From the NCBI RefSeq assembly GCF_013201705.1, contig NZ_CP053837.1:806001-870000 (forward strand): a DNA stretch of 64,000 nucleotides, written 5' to 3'. The DNA comes from Aliarcobacter faecis (GTDB lineage Bacteria > Campylobacterota > Campylobacteria > Campylobacterales > Arcobacteraceae). Positions 1 to 9,650 of this stretch are shown piece after piece; positions within the stretch are counted from its first letter, which is position 1, and each line of letters begins with the position of its first letter. The notes under the pieces are model-generated. The model was not told the DNA's origin. It saw nothing but the letters and a program-made list of their open reading frames with translations, and made no database searches. The position numbers and the translations under genes are program-made.

Positions 1-1544
1 TTTTTACCTATATTTTTATCTTTTAATAAAGCATTTAAAACTCTTACAAATGCCATTGTTGTAGAGATTTCTCTATCTCCACTTCCTGCTGTTATTGCTT
101 CAAAATCACTTAAAGCTGGAATTTGTAGTTTGTTTGTAAATTTCTCAAGTCTTTGAGGTACAAATCCACCAAGAGCTGCTCGTCTTTCTTTTAAATATTT
201 AATTTCAGGTGAATTTTCATCTGGTTTATAATAAGAGTAAGACTCAACTTCTTCATCACTTATTGGTAAATCAAATCTATCTCTAAACTGTTTTAGATGA
301 TTTACATCTACTTTTTTAACTTGGTGAGCGATATTCATACCTTCAGCAGCACTTCCCATACCGTAACCTTTTACAGTTTTTGCTAAAATAACAGAAGGTC
401 TTCCTTTTGTCTCATTTGCTTTTTTGTAAGCTGCATAAACTTTTACAGGGTCATGACCACCTCTATTTAATTTCCAAATATCGTTGTCACTTAAATTTTC
501 AACTAATTTTGCAGTCTCTGGGAATTTATTAAAGAAATTCTCTCTTGTATATGCTCCACCTTTTTGTTTGAAGTTTTGGTATTCTCCATCAACTGTTTGT
601 TCCATTAACTCAAGAAGTTTTCCAGAAGTATCTTTCTCTAGTAAACTATCCCATAGACCTCCCCAAATAACTTTGATTACTTCCCAACCAGCTCCTCTAA
701 ACTCACCTTCAAGCTCTTGGATAATTTTTCCATTTCCTCTTACTGGACCATCTAATCTTTGTAAATTACAATTGATTACAAAAATAAGATTGTCTAAACC
801 TTCTCTTGCAGCCATTCCAATAGCACCTAAAGATTCAGGTTCATCTGTCTCTCCATCTCCCATAAAGCAATATACTTTTTGCTCACTACAATCTTTTATT
901 CCTCTATTTGTAAGGTATTTTAAAAATCTTGCTTGATAGATTGCTTGTAAAGGTCCAAGTCCCATAGAAACTGTTGGGAATTGCCAATATGAAGGCATTA
1001 ATTTTGGGTGAGGATATGAAGATAATCCATCATTGAATGCTTCTTGTCTAAAATTATCCATTTGATCTTGTGTAAATCTTCCTTCTAAAAAGCTTCTTGC
1101 ATAGATACCTGGACTAATGTGTCCTTGGAAAAATATTAAATCTCCACCATCTTTCTCATTTGGTGCTCTAAAAAAGTGATTAAAAGCTACATCATAAAGT
1201 GTTGCTGATGATTGAAATGATGCTATATGACCACCAAGTTCTAAATGCTTATTTGAAGCTCTTTGAACCATAATTTGTGCATTCCATCTAATAATTGATC
1301 TTATTTTTCTTTCTAAATCCATATTTGCTGGCATTTTTGGTTCTTCAGAAGGAGAAATTGTATTTATATATGCAGTTGTTGCACTATAAGGTAAATGAGC
1401 TCCACTTCTTCTTGATTTATCTATTAATTTTTCTAGTAGAAAATGAGCTCTCTCAACTCCTTCTTCTTCTATAACAGCCTCTAAAGCTTCCATCCACTCT
1501 TTTGTTTCAAGAGGGTTAATATCTTCTAAATTTAACTTTGTCAT
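1..1544 (-). CDS. aceE: Pyruvate dehydrogenase E1 component, homodimeric type (5' part; runs off the left edge)
   Basis: This is the thiamine-diphosphate E1 subunit that decarboxylates pyruvate and passes the acetyl group to lipoyl-E2. Translating the minus strand from the ATG at 1542-1544 gives about 514 codons open to the window edge. A GGAG ribosome site lies just upstream. Visible landmarks are LELGGHIASFQS, the HISPGIYARSFLEGR region and the thiamine-diphosphate site MGDGETDEPESLGA, followed by NLIFVINCNLQRLDGPVRGN. The homodimeric E1 is usually close to 890 residues, so the C-terminal third lies outside. It diverges from the lipM-lipA pair, which make the lipoyl cofactor this complex needs. 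The identification is certain; only the 3' end and any following aceF are unseen. Confidence 0.96.
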   Translation of the reverse strand, partial: MTKLNLEDINPLETKEWMEALEAVIEEEGVERAHFLLEKLIDKSRRSGAHLPYSATTAYINTISPSEEPKMPANMDLERKIRSIIRWNAQIMVQRASNKHLELGGHIASFQSSATLYDVAFNHFFRAPNEKDGGDLIFFQGHISPGIYARSFLEGRFTQDQMDNFRQEAFNDGLSSYPHPKLMPSYWQFPTVSMGLGPLQAIYQARFLKYLTNRGIKDCSEQKVYCFMGDGETDEPESLGAIGMAAREGLDNLIFVINCNLQRLDGPVRGNGKIIQELEGEFRGAGWEVIKVIWGGLWDSLLEKDTSGKLLELMEQTVDGEYQNFKQKGGAYTRENFFNKFPETAKLVENLSDNDIWKLNRGGHDPVKVYAAYKKANETKGRPSVILAKTVKGYGMGSAAEGMNIAHQVKKVDVNHLKQFRDRFDLPISDEEVESYSYYKPDENSPEIKYLKERRAALGGFVPQRLEKFTNKLQIPALSDFEAITAGSGDREISTTMAFVRVLNALLKDKNIGK

Positions 1545-1609
1545 AAATCTCCTTTATAAAAGTTTTCTTAATTTTTAAAATTAATTTGCAATTTTAATAT
1601 AAGTTGAAT

Positions 1610-1615
1610 TATAAT
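1610..1615 (+). promoter_or_regulatory. Putative -10 element (TATAAT) for lipM-lipA
   Basis: A perfect TATAAT lies 35 bases upstream of the lipM start, in the 106-bp gap shared with divergent aceE. It is embedded in an almost symmetric sequence (AAGTTGAATT then AATTCACTT, about 1601-1621) that could also be an operator serving both directions. This is motif matching only. Confidence 0.45.
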
Positions 1616-1650
1616 TCACTTATATAAAATATTTTTTAGGATAAAAATCG

Positions 1651-2367
1651 ATGAAGTTTAACAATAAATTTAGATTGATTATAACACAAAAGCTTAACGC
1701 AAAAGTTAATTCAAATATTGATAAAGCATTATTTAAAACTTTTAATAACAATAGTCTAGCTATTTTAAGGCTCTATTCTTGGGAAGATGGTATCACTTTT
1801 GGGGCAGGGCAAAATATAGAAGATTATTCAAATTTACTAAAAGAGTATAAAGATAATGTAGGAAAAAGAGTAACAGGTGGTGGAGTTTTGTTTCATGGAC
1901 ATGATATTTCATATACTATTTTAGTAAACCCAAAAACAATAGAAAATTGTGATGTCAAAGAGACATATTTTTTAATTTGCCAATTTTTAATAAAATTTTA
2001 TGAGAATTTGGGCTTAAAACCACATTTTGCAAAGGATGATAAAGAGATAGTTTTAAGTAAAAGCCCATTTTGTCAAGTTGGTTTTGAAGCTTATGATATT
2101 ATAATAAATGGTAAAAAAATAGGTGGAAATGCACAAAAAAGAGCAAAAAATTGTATTTTACAACATGGTTCTATTCCACTTTTTACTAAATCAAATGATG
2201 AAGTTTTTGGAAGTTCATTACAAGATTTTGGAATAGGTTTAAGTTTTGAAGAGGCAAAAGATGGTTTAATAAAAGCTTTTAAAGAGGTTTTTGAAGTAGA
2301 TTTTATAAATGATGATTTAAATGAAGAAGAGAAAAATATTTTAAAAAAATTTGAAGAGGAAAATTAA
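1651..2367 (+). CDS. lipM: Lipoate/octanoate transferase family protein, LipM-like octanoyltransferase
   Basis: This protein belongs to the BPL/LplA/LipB cofactor-transferase fold and probably moves octanoyl from acyl carrier protein to a lipoyl domain. Visible motifs are RVTGGGVLFHGHDISY (about 73-88) and the lysine motif GKKIGGNAQKR (154-164), followed by ILQHGSIPL. Cys141, just before the lysine motif, sits where LipM enzymes carry their catalytic cysteine; classical LplA ligases lack it. The 238-residue length also fits LipM better than the longer LplA. The gene is directly followed by lipA, giving an octanoyl-transfer then sulfur-insertion pathway. The alternative is an LplA-type lipoate ligase. 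The family is sure and the subtype is inferred. Confidence 0.8.
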   Translation: MKFNNKFRLIITQKLNAKVNSNIDKALFKTFNNNSLAILRLYSWEDGITFGAGQNIEDYSNLLKEYKDNVGKRVTGGGVLFHGHDISYTILVNPKTIENCDVKETYFLICQFLIKFYENLGLKPHFAKDDKEIVLSKSPFCQVGFEAYDIIINGKKIGGNAQKRAKNCILQHGSIPLFTKSNDEVFGSSLQDFGIGLSFEEAKDGLIKAFKEVFEVDFINDDLNEEEKNILKKFEEEN

Positions 2368-2368
2368 G

Positions 2369-3256
2369 ATGACACAAGCATTAGATACAACAATAAATTA
2401 TAAAAAACCTGAATGGTTAAGAAAAAAATTAACTCCACATGCTCAAGTAGAAATGGAGACTTTATTAAAAGATGTTGGAGGGCTTCATACTATTTGTCAA
2501 GAGGCAAAATGTCCAAATATAAGTGAATGTTTTTCAAATAAAAATGCTACATTTTTGATTTTAGGAAATATTTGTACAAGAAGATGTACATATTGTAATG
2601 TAACAACAGGAATGCCACATAAAGTAGATGAGAGTGAGATAAAAAAAGTTACAACTTCAGTTTTAACTTTGGGTTTAAAATTTGTGGTTATTACAAGTCC
2701 TGCAAGAGATGATTTAAAAGATGGTGGAGCAGAGCAGTTTTATAAAGTAACAAGAGATATCATAGAAAAATCTCCACAAACAAAAGTTGAGATTTTAATC
2801 CCTGATTTTAAAGGAAATGATGATAGCTTAAAAAGAGTTATAGAATCAGGAGCTACAATTATTGGACACAATGTAGAGACAGTTCCAAGCCTATATAGAA
2901 TTAGAAGAAATGGAACTTATGGAAGAAGTTTGGAAGTTTTAAGAAGATTAAAAGAACTAGGTGGAGATAAAGTACAGACAAAAAGTGCTCTAATGGTAGG
3001 TCTTGGTGAGACTGAAGATGAGATGATACAAGTTTTTCAAGATTTACTTGATGTTGGTTGTAAGTTTTTAAGTATAGGGCAATATCTTGCACCTAGTGGT
3101 GATTTTGAAAAAGTTATAGAGTATGTAAAACCAGAACAGTTCAAAAAATATGAGGAGATAGCTTATAAAATGGGCTTTGAGTTTGTTAAAGCAAGTCCAT
3201 ATGCAAGAAGCTCATATATGGCTCATCACTACTTAAATATGGCAAGTGCATTGTAA
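2369..3256 (+). CDS. lipA: Lipoyl synthase (radical SAM)
   Basis: LipA inserts two sulfurs into protein-bound octanoyl chains. I chose the ATG at 2369, one base after the lipM stop and behind GAAGAGGA, rather than an in-frame TTG at 2351 inside lipM. This gives 295 residues, a normal length. The auxiliary cluster cysteines are Cys43, Cys48 and Cys54 (CQEAKCPNISEC). The radical SAM cysteines are Cys69, Cys73 and Cys76 (CTRRCTYC). The C-terminal RSSYMA carries the serine that binds the auxiliary cluster in known LipA. It is co-transcribed with the octanoyltransferase gene and lies next to aceE, whose complex needs the product. Confidence 0.97.
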   Translation: MTQALDTTINYKKPEWLRKKLTPHAQVEMETLLKDVGGLHTICQEAKCPNISECFSNKNATFLILGNICTRRCTYCNVTTGMPHKVDESEIKKVTTSVLTLGLKFVVITSPARDDLKDGGAEQFYKVTRDIIEKSPQTKVEILIPDFKGNDDSLKRVIESGATIIGHNVETVPSLYRIRRNGTYGRSLEVLRRLKELGGDKVQTKSALMVGLGETEDEMIQVFQDLLDVGCKFLSIGQYLAPSGDFEKVIEYVKPEQFKKYEEIAYKMGFEFVKASPYARSSYMAHHYLNMASAL

Positions 3257-3259
3257 ATA

Positions 3260-3292
3260 AAAAGAGTTAAGATTTAATCTCTTAACTCTTTT
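3260..3292. terminator. Bidirectional hairpin terminator, lipA / DUF721-like gene
   Basis: A perfect 13-bp stem (AAAAGAGTTAAGA / TCTTAACTCTTTT) surrounds a 7-base loop right after the lipA stop. Its right half also encodes the last residues of the convergent gene, so it can serve both strands. Confidence 0.8.
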
Positions 3293-3705
3293 ATAATCTT
3301 TCTAATATTCTCAAATTTTAAAAAAAGTTTTTCATCTTTTATACTATTTTCAAAGATTCCTAAAGAGCGTTCTTTGTATTTTATATCGTTAATTTCATCA
3401 CTTTCTTGTACTTTATCTATACTGTTTGATACATAAAATTCAAAGTTTTGAATGTGCTTTAAGTTTGACATTTTAAGTAGGGCTTTTAAATCAGAAATAT
3501 TATTAGAATATTTAAACTCTGCCTTAAACTGCGGGTGTTTTAGCATAAAAATTAGTGTATTGTTTTTTATATATGCAAATTTTATTCCACTTTTTAATTT
3601 TAAAGGTAGTATATTTATAAATCTTTTTATTTCTAAAAAAGTATCAATTTTTTCAAAAGAGGAGTTATCTTTAAGATGAGTAAGAATGTCATTAACTTTT
3701 TTCAT
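3274..3705 (-). CDS. Small protein, possibly DUF721/DciA-like
   Basis: This is a 143-residue cytoplasmic protein with no signal peptide or membrane segment. An N-terminal helical part (KVNDILTHLKD) is followed by an alternating segment, about residues 38-75, with KFAYIKNNTLIFML and a hydrophobic-charged pattern typical of DUF721, the family of the helicase-loader-like protein DciA. That resemblance is from memory of the pattern and is not firm. The lysine-rich C-terminus is unassigned. Its 5' end overlaps the small lipoprotein gene on the other strand by 30 bases. Confidence 0.6.
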   Translation of the reverse strand: MKKVNDILTHLKDNSSFEKIDTFLEIKRFINILPLKLKSGIKFAYIKNNTLIFMLKHPQFKAEFKYSNNISDLKALLKMSNLKHIQNFEFYVSNSIDKVQESDEINDIKYKERSLGIFENSIKDEKLFLKFENIRKIIKELRD

Positions 3706-3807
3706 ACGCTAATTATAGCAGGAGTTTTATTTAGTTTTAGTGGTTGTGGTTATAAAGCTGATCCAGTTTATAAACCAAATGATAAACAACAAACGACACA
3801 ACAATGA
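3676..3807 (+). CDS. Small lipoprotein, LptM/YifL-like
   Basis: This short reading frame encodes 43 residues: a charged start (MSKNVINFFH), a hydrophobic stretch (TLIIAGVLFSFS) and a lipobox ending in SGC, then GYKADPVYKPN and a polar tail. A lipidated cysteine followed at once by G-Y/L-K-x-x-P-(V/L)-Y resembles LptM (formerly YifL), a small lipoprotein known to help mature the LPS transport complex in enterobacteria. Function here is inferred only from that resemblance. Its TGA overlaps the nadB start as ATGA, so the two are translationally coupled. The 5' end lies inside the opposite-strand gene. Confidence 0.7.
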   Translation: MSKNVINFFHTLIIAGVLFSFSGCGYKADPVYKPNDKQQTTQQ

Positions 3808-5255
3808 TATACGATTATATTATAGTTGGAGCTGGAATAGCAGGGCTTAATGCTGCTAGACTTCTACCAAAAGATAAAAGAGTTTTGATTTTATGCAAGA
3901 TGTCTACTTGGAATTCAAACACTTTTTGGGCTCAAGGTGGAATTGCAAGTGCTGTTGATGAGAGCGATATTCCTCTACATATAAAAGATACACTTGAAGC
4001 TGGTGCAAACTATAATAATCTTCAAGCCGTTGAACTTTTAAGTAAAGAGTCAATTCCTACAATAAAAGAGATTATAAATGCAGGTATGAATTTTGATAAA
4101 AAAGCTGATGGAACACTAGCATATACAAAAGAAGCAGCTCATAGTAGAAATAGAATTTTACATGCAAGTGGAGATGCAACAGGAAGAGAGATTCATATAT
4201 TTTTACTTGAACATTGTCCTCATGAAATAGTGACTCAAGCTGTGGTTTGTGATTTATTAATACAAGATGATATTTGTTATGGAGTTCAATATTTTACAAG
4301 TGAATATAAACAAAAAGTAGCTTATTCTCACAATACAATTATTGCAAGTGGAGGAGTTGGATCAATATATAGATATCATACAAACTCAACAGCAAATGCT
4401 GGAGAGATTCATGGAATTATTACAGAAAAAAATATTACTTTAAAAGATATGGAGATGACTCAGTTTCATCCAACAGTTTTAAAAGGTACAACTTTTGCGA
4501 GAAAACCACTTTTATCTGAAGCTTTAAGGGGCGAAGGAGCTTTTGTTGTAGATGAAAATGGTAAAAGATTTCTGTTTGATTATCATGAAGATGGAGAATT
4601 AGCACCAAGAGATATTGTAAGTCGTGCTATTTTTGATTACAATAAAAAAACTGGACTAGGGGTATTTTTATCTTTTGAAAATTTTGAAAAAAGAGCATTT
4701 AAACAAAGATTTCCAAATATTTATGAAAATATAAAAGATTTAGGATATGAACTCCCTTTTGAAAATGTTCCAATAAGTCCTGCTTTTCACTACTGTATGG
4801 GTGGAGTTGAAGTTGATTTAGATGGTTTAGTAAAAGGTTTTAAAAATCTTTATGCTATTGGAGAAGTTGCTTGTAATGGGGTTCATGGAGCAAATAGATT
4901 GGCTTCAAACTCTTTATTAGAAGGGCTCGTTTTTTCAAAAATTGCAGTTTCTAAATCTTTAAAAACAAATTTTAAAATAGAGATAGATAACTATAAAAAA
5001 GAGATAAAAAACTATATTAGAAATAAAAGTATAGATAAAGAGATAAAAGATGATTTACGAAAAATAATGTGGGAAAATGCAGGAATTGTAAGAACTAAAA
5101 ATGAGTTAAAAGAGGCTTTAGAAAAAATAGAGAGTTATTTAAAACTTGATGTTGGAAGACTACTATATTTAAGGCTTTTAACTGCAAGAACTATATTAAA
5201 AGCTAGTTTAAAAAGGGAAAAATCTTTGGGTGCACATTTTATAAAAGAAGATTAA
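3804..5255 (+). CDS. nadB: L-aspartate oxidase
   Basis: NadB oxidises L-aspartate to iminoaspartate, the first step of de novo NAD synthesis; quinolinate synthase NadA uses the product. The FAD-binding Rossmann motif GAGIAGLN lies at residues 9-16. Typical family blocks follow: WAQGGIASAV, HSRNRILHASGDATGREI, EMTQFHPT, SEALRGEGA, APRDIVSRAI and the C-terminal GEVACNGVHGANRLASNSLLEG. The 483-residue length is slightly short of the ~530 common in other bacteria, mainly at the C-terminal helical domain. It starts on the stop codon of the small lipoprotein gene. No nadA or nadC is in the window. Confidence 0.95.
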   Translation: MIYDYIIVGAGIAGLNAARLLPKDKRVLILCKMSTWNSNTFWAQGGIASAVDESDIPLHIKDTLEAGANYNNLQAVELLSKESIPTIKEIINAGMNFDKKADGTLAYTKEAAHSRNRILHASGDATGREIHIFLLEHCPHEIVTQAVVCDLLIQDDICYGVQYFTSEYKQKVAYSHNTIIASGGVGSIYRYHTNSTANAGEIHGIITEKNITLKDMEMTQFHPTVLKGTTFARKPLLSEALRGEGAFVVDENGKRFLFDYHEDGELAPRDIVSRAIFDYNKKTGLGVFLSFENFEKRAFKQRFPNIYENIKDLGYELPFENVPISPAFHYCMGGVEVDLDGLVKGFKNLYAIGEVACNGVHGANRLASNSLLEGLVFSKIAVSKSLKTNFKIEIDNYKKEIKNYIRNKSIDKEIKDDLRKIMWENAGIVRTKNELKEALEKIESYLKLDVGRLLYLRLLTARTILKASLKREKSLGAHFIKED

Positions 5256-5315
5256 AAAGAGTTTTTAGATAGAATAAATAATTAAAAAAAGCGTAAAAGA
5301 AAGGTAAAAAACTTT

Positions 5316-6851
5316 ATGAAACATGTACCAATAGTTGTTTTAGATTTCGGTAGTCAATATACACAAATTATTGCTAGAAAATTAAGAGAGAGTGGAGTTT
5401 ATTCTGAAATTGTTCCTTATAATGAATCGATTGAAGATATTATGGCAAGAACTCCAAAAGGAATTATTCTTTCAGGTGGACCAGCTTCTGTATATGCTAC
5501 TGACTCATATCATCCAGATAGTACAATATTTGATTTAGGACTTCCAATTTTAGGAATTTGTTATGGAATGCAACTAATTGCTCAACATTTTGGTGGAAAA
5601 GTAGTTCCTGCAAGTAGCCATGAATATGGAAAAGCAAAATTAGATTTTGTTGGTGAAAATGAGATTTTTAAAGATACTTCTAATGGGCAAATTGTTTGGA
5701 TGAGCCATGGAGATAGAGTTGAAGAGATTCCAACAGGATTTGAAAAAATAGCAATAAGTGAAAATTCACCATATGCTGCTATTGCAAATACTAGTAGAAA
5801 TATCTATGCTTTTCAATTTCATCCAGAAGTTTATCACTCTGAAGAAGGAGCAAAACTTCTTAAAAACTTTGCAAAATATATTTGTGGTTGTGAAAGCACT
5901 TGGAATATGGGAAGTTTTGCAAAAGAGCAAATAGCTAGAGTAAAAAAACAAGTTGGAGATAAAAAAGTTTTATGTGCTGTTTCAGGTGGAGTTGATAGCT
6001 CTGTTGTTGCAACACTACTTTTTGAAGCAATTGGAAATCAAGTAATTCCAGTATTTGTTGATAATGGTCTTTTAAGAGCAAATGAAAGAGAGCAAGTTGA
6101 GACTATTTTTAAAAGTAGAGGAATAGATTTAATAACTATTGATGCAAGTGAAGAGTTTTTAAGTAAACTTGCTGGTGTAACTGATCCTGAGAGAAAAAGA
6201 AAAATTATTGGAGAAACTTTTATAGAAGTATTTGATAAAGAAGCAAAAAAACACTCAGGTGTTGAGTTCTTAGCACAAGGAACACTTTATACAGATGTTA
6301 TTGAATCTGTTTCGGTTAAAGGACCTTCTAAAACTATAAAATCTCATCATAATGTTGGTGGGCTTCCTGATTGGATGAAATTTGAACTGGTTGAGCCTTT
6401 AAGAGAGATTTTTAAAGATGAGGTAAGAGCTTTAGGATTAGAATTAGGGCTACCAAGAAATATGATAAATAGACATCCTTTCCCTGGACCTGGACTTGCA
6501 ATTAGAGTTATGGGAGATGTAAATAAACCAGATTTAGATCTTTTAAGAAAAGCTGATGTAATTTTACTAGATGTTTTACACTCAACTGGTTACTATGAAA
6601 AAACTTGGCAAGCATTTACAGTTTTATTAAATGTAAAATCTGTTGGTGTTATGGGAGATAATAGAACTTATGATAATACAGTTTGTGTAAGAATAGTAGA
6701 TGCAACAGATGGTATGACAGCAACTTTTTCTCATATTTCACACGAAATACTTGAAACAATTAGTAGAAGAATAATAAATGAAGTTGATGGAATTAATCGT
6801 GTAGTTTATGATATATCATCAAAACCACCTGCAACTATTGAGTGGGAATAA
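5316..6851 (+). CDS. guaA: GMP synthase, glutamine-hydrolysing
   Basis: GuaA converts XMP to GMP using glutamine and ATP in the cytoplasm. The class I amidotransferase domain has the nucleophile Cys82 (GICYGMQL) and the partners His169 and Glu171 (FQFHPEV). The ATP pyrophosphatase P-loop SGGVDSS is at 223-229. The C-terminal dimerisation domain contains [16 protein letters not shown] and ends in KPPATIEWE, the family's invariant end. Length is 511 residues, as usual. It follows nadB by 60 bases and is closed by a hairpin. Confidence 0.98.
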   Translation: MKHVPIVVLDFGSQYTQIIARKLRESGVYSEIVPYNESIEDIMARTPKGIILSGGPASVYATDSYHPDSTIFDLGLPILGICYGMQLIAQHFGGKVVPASSHEYGKAKLDFVGENEIFKDTSNGQIVWMSHGDRVEEIPTGFEKIAISENSPYAAIANTSRNIYAFQFHPEVYHSEEGAKLLKNFAKYICGCESTWNMGSFAKEQIARVKKQVGDKKVLCAVSGGVDSSVVATLLFEAIGNQVIPVFVDNGLLRANEREQVETIFKSRGIDLITIDASEEFLSKLAGVTDPERKRKIIGETFIEVFDKEAKKHSGVEFLAQGTLYTDVIESVSVKGPSKTIKSHHNVGGLPDWMKFELVEPLREIFKDEVRALGLELGLPRNMINRHPFPGPGLAIRVMGDVNKPDLDLLRKADVILLDVLHSTGYYEKTWQAFTVLLNVKSVGVMGDNRTYDNTVCVRIVDATDGMTATFSHISHEILETISRRIINEVDGINRVVYDISSKPPATIEWE

Positions 6852-6865
6852 TTTAATCTCAAATG

Positions 6866-6901
6866 AAGTTGTTTAAAATATTTTATTACATTAAACAACT
6901 T
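6866..6901 (+). terminator. guaA terminator hairpin
   Basis: The arms AAGTTGTTTAA (6866-6876) and TTAAACAACTT (6891-6901) pair perfectly over 11 bp with a 14-base loop, 14 bases after the guaA stop. The following T-run is weak. Confidence 0.55.
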
Positions 6902-6947
6902 TAAAATTTTCAACTATTTTTATAAATAAACACAAGGATATTTTAAA

Positions 6948-7787
6948 ATGATAGATGCATTTTTAATTTTCATTAATCAAGGTTGGGTTGGTATAATAAT
7001 AGGTATTGTTATGTCTTTTTTATTATACAAAATTTCTATTAGAAAAACTATACCAGCTTATCAAATACATTTTTTGGAAATTATTAGAAAAAATAAATTA
7101 GAATTATCAAAAGATATTAAAATACTTTACAACGACAAAGCAGTTGATAACCTGACTAAAATTGAAATTGTTTTTTGGAATGAAGGGAAAGATACTTTAA
7201 AAAAAGAAAATATAGTTAGTAAGGATTTATTAAGGTTTGAATTTTCTGAAGATACCATTATTTTAAATGCACAAATTATTAGTAAAACTAGAGAAATTAA
7301 TCAATCATTTATAAAAATTTCAGAAGATAACCAAAATATAGCTTATTTTGGATTTGATTATTTAGATAACCATGATGGTATGATTTTTGAAATAATTCAT
7401 ACTGGAGAAAATGTATATCCTACTATAAAAGGAAGTATAAAAGGCATACCAGAAGGGATACAAAATTATGGAAATTTCAATTTTACAAATATTAGCAATT
7501 GTGAAAATAAATTCAAGTGCTTTTTATTTCAGAAAAAAGAATACTTAGTAAATTTTTTAATGTTTTTATTTGGTATTTTTATAATTTTAATTGGAATTAA
7601 TGAAAATATATTTAATATATTTAAGCCTTATAATGATTTAATAAATAGCAGTGAAAATATAAAAAAAATATTTATAATAGTTGGTATTGTTTATACTTTA
7701 ATTCCTATCATTTTTTCTTCAATATTATGGAAAAGTAGAAACAGATTTCCAAAAAAGTTAATACCTAAAAATATTCAATCAAATTAA
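6948..7787 (+). CDS. Unknown membrane protein with a soluble middle domain
   Basis: I do not recognise this 279-residue protein. It has one N-terminal membrane segment (about 9-27), then a soluble region of roughly 170 residues, then two C-terminal membrane segments (about 199-221 and 238-260). The soluble part is rich in beta-prone alternation and contains KIEIVFWNEGKDTLKKENIV, a pattern resembling immunoglobulin-like folds of several uncharacterised bacterial membrane proteins. There is no signal-peptidase site or catalytic motif. The ATG is preceded by AAGGA. It stands alone between guaA and the convergent selO. It is more AT-rich than its neighbours and has no obvious functional link to them. 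Confidence 0.75.
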   Translation: MIDAFLIFINQGWVGIIIGIVMSFLLYKISIRKTIPAYQIHFLEIIRKNKLELSKDIKILYNDKAVDNLTKIEIVFWNEGKDTLKKENIVSKDLLRFEFSEDTIILNAQIISKTREINQSFIKISEDNQNIAYFGFDYLDNHDGMIFEIIHTGENVYPTIKGSIKGIPEGIQNYGNFNFTNISNCENKFKCFLFQKKEYLVNFLMFLFGIFIILIGINENIFNIFKPYNDLINSSENIKKIFIIVGIVYTLIPIIFSSILWKSRNRFPKKLIPKNIQSN

Positions 7788-7797
7788 TTATAATTAT

Positions 7798-9489
7798 TTA
7801 AGACGAACAACTAACATGTGAAATACCAGCTATTCCAAAAAAGTCTTTTGGTTTTTTAGCATAGTATTTCTCTTCTATCTCTTTACTTTGTTCTTCATAT
7901 GGATTTGTCATTATCTCTTGTAGTTCATTTACTGGTTCATAGTTTTCATTTTGTGCTTCTTGATATGCGCGAACAAGATGCCATTCTCTTAAAGTATATT
8001 TTGGATTAGTTAGTTTCATTTTCGTTGAAAGTTTTTCTTTAGTTTCTTTATCATTTACATTTATTTGTGATTTCCAATTTTCAAGCCAACTATTCCATCT
8101 AGCTTTTATAGTTTCATCTTCCAAACTTCCATAAAAGCTTTTTTCAAGACCGCTAACATCATCAGGAATATTTGATAACTCTCTAAAAAAGATTGTATAA
8201 TCCACCTTCGTATAAATCATAAGATTTATAAGCTCCTCAAAAAGTTCAAAATCAAAATTTTCTAATCCCAACTTACTAGCCCACATATTTTGCATCTTTT
8301 CTTGCATAACATTTAAAAAGTTATTTTCAATTTTTTCTAGTTCTTCTAAAGCCTCTTTATTTAAATTAATTAATGGTTTTAGAGAACTACAAAATGATTT
8401 AAAGTTTTTTTGTGCAGCAATTGGCTGATTAAAAAATGAAAAGTGCATTCCTCCATTTGTCCAAGATTGATATTTTGGCTCAAACATTTCTATAAATCCA
8501 AATGGCCCATAATCAAGAGTAAAACCTCCAGCTGCACAATTATCACTATTAAAATTTCCTTGACAGTATCCAACTCGTATCCAGTTAGCTACTAGTGAAG
8601 TAAGACGATTTTGGAACTCAATTGCAAGTAATATTATTTTTTCATCTAAACTTAAATCTTGATTGATTTCTTCACTATACTCTCTATCAATCAAATGCAA
8701 AACAATCATTTCTAACTCTTTTAAAGCATCTTTATGTTCATTTTTTCTAGCTCGTCTTCCAAAAAGTTCAAGTTGCCCAACTCTTATAAATGAGGATGCA
8801 ACCCTAGTAGTGATGGCAACATCTTCTTCAATGCTAATTTCAGGGTCTTTTGAGTAAGAATTATCTCTAAACCAAGGTCTAGTTACTTGCTCTTTTTTAG
8901 AAGTAAATAGAGTCAAAGACCTAGATGTTGGAACTCCAAGGGAATACATATGCTCTTGAGCTAAAAACTCTCTAATACTTGACCTTAAAACTGCCCTTCC
9001 ATCTGCACCTCTGCAATATGGAGTTTTTCCTGCACCTTTTAATTGAAACTCCCATCTTTTACCGTTTATTATTGCTTCTAAAACAGAAATTGCTCTACCA
9101 TCTCCATAGCCATTTCCAGTTTGAAAAGGGCATTGGGCATAATACTCTGTACCATAGATAGATAGTGCATATCCAGTTGCCCAACCTATATTTTGCTTTA
9201 AATTAGAAATATTTTCCATATCTCCTGAAAATAGTTTTATAAAATCGCTCAATTTTATTAATTCTTCACTAAAACCTAATTCTTCAAAAAAGTTTTTACT
9301 GTGAGAAATATATATAGGCTCTTTTATAGCAGTTGGCTGTACAGGAATATAATGCCCACTAAAAACTTCTCTTGAAAATTTATTATCTCCATTATATTTT
9401 GCATCGGGGTCACTATTTAGATTATTTACAAAAGAATAATTGCTTAATTGTATAAGTTCATCAAATATTTTTATAGTTTTTTTATTCAT
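7798..9489 (-). CDS. selO: Protein adenylyltransferase SelO (YdiU family)
   Basis: SelO has a pseudokinase fold and transfers AMP to Ser/Thr/Tyr of target proteins, a role linked to oxidative stress in E. coli. Family blocks seen are [10 protein letters not shown], the glycine-rich region [23 protein letters not shown] (in part), [17 protein letters not shown] and [22 protein letters not shown]. The protein ends in SHVSCSS. In eukaryotic SelO the equivalent tail holds selenocysteine; here it is plain cysteine, as in many bacteria. At 563 residues it is longer than E. coli YdiU (about 480), with the extra length spread through the C-terminal half. It is convergent with the unknown membrane protein gene. 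Confidence 0.93.
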   Translation of the reverse strand: MNKKTIKIFDELIQLSNYSFVNNLNSDPDAKYNGDNKFSREVFSGHYIPVQPTAIKEPIYISHSKNFFEELGFSEELIKLSDFIKLFSGDMENISNLKQNIGWATGYALSIYGTEYYAQCPFQTGNGYGDGRAISVLEAIINGKRWEFQLKGAGKTPYCRGADGRAVLRSSIREFLAQEHMYSLGVPTSRSLTLFTSKKEQVTRPWFRDNSYSKDPEISIEEDVAITTRVASSFIRVGQLELFGRRARKNEHKDALKELEMIVLHLIDREYSEEINQDLSLDEKIILLAIEFQNRLTSLVANWIRVGYCQGNFNSDNCAAGGFTLDYGPFGFIEMFEPKYQSWTNGGMHFSFFNQPIAAQKNFKSFCSSLKPLINLNKEALEELEKIENNFLNVMQEKMQNMWASKLGLENFDFELFEELINLMIYTKVDYTIFFRELSNIPDDVSGLEKSFYGSLEDETIKARWNSWLENWKSQINVNDKETKEKLSTKMKLTNPKYTLREWHLVRAYQEAQNENYEPVNELQEIMTNPYEEQSKEIEEKYYAKKPKDFFGIAGISHVSCSS

Positions 9490-9650
9490 TATTTTCTTTA
9501 TCCATATTTTTTATTTATTAATATTTTAATATAGTAAATTTGTACTTAAATATAGAAACTAAATAAAATATAATCTTAATTCATCTCTAACAACTCTTTA
9601 GATATTATACAAACCATTTTTTATAATTTTTAGCACAATCTAGGAGAAAT

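Noticed and set aside
484-936. 150-codon plus-strand frame
   Set aside because: It lies antisense inside aceE, whose thiamine-diphosphate motifs are clear on the minus strand. Its Ser/Pro-rich translation is typical of a shadow frame.
2351-2368. TTG start for lipA inside lipM
   Set aside because: The ATG at 2369 has GAAGAGGA upstream and gives the normal LipA N-terminus.
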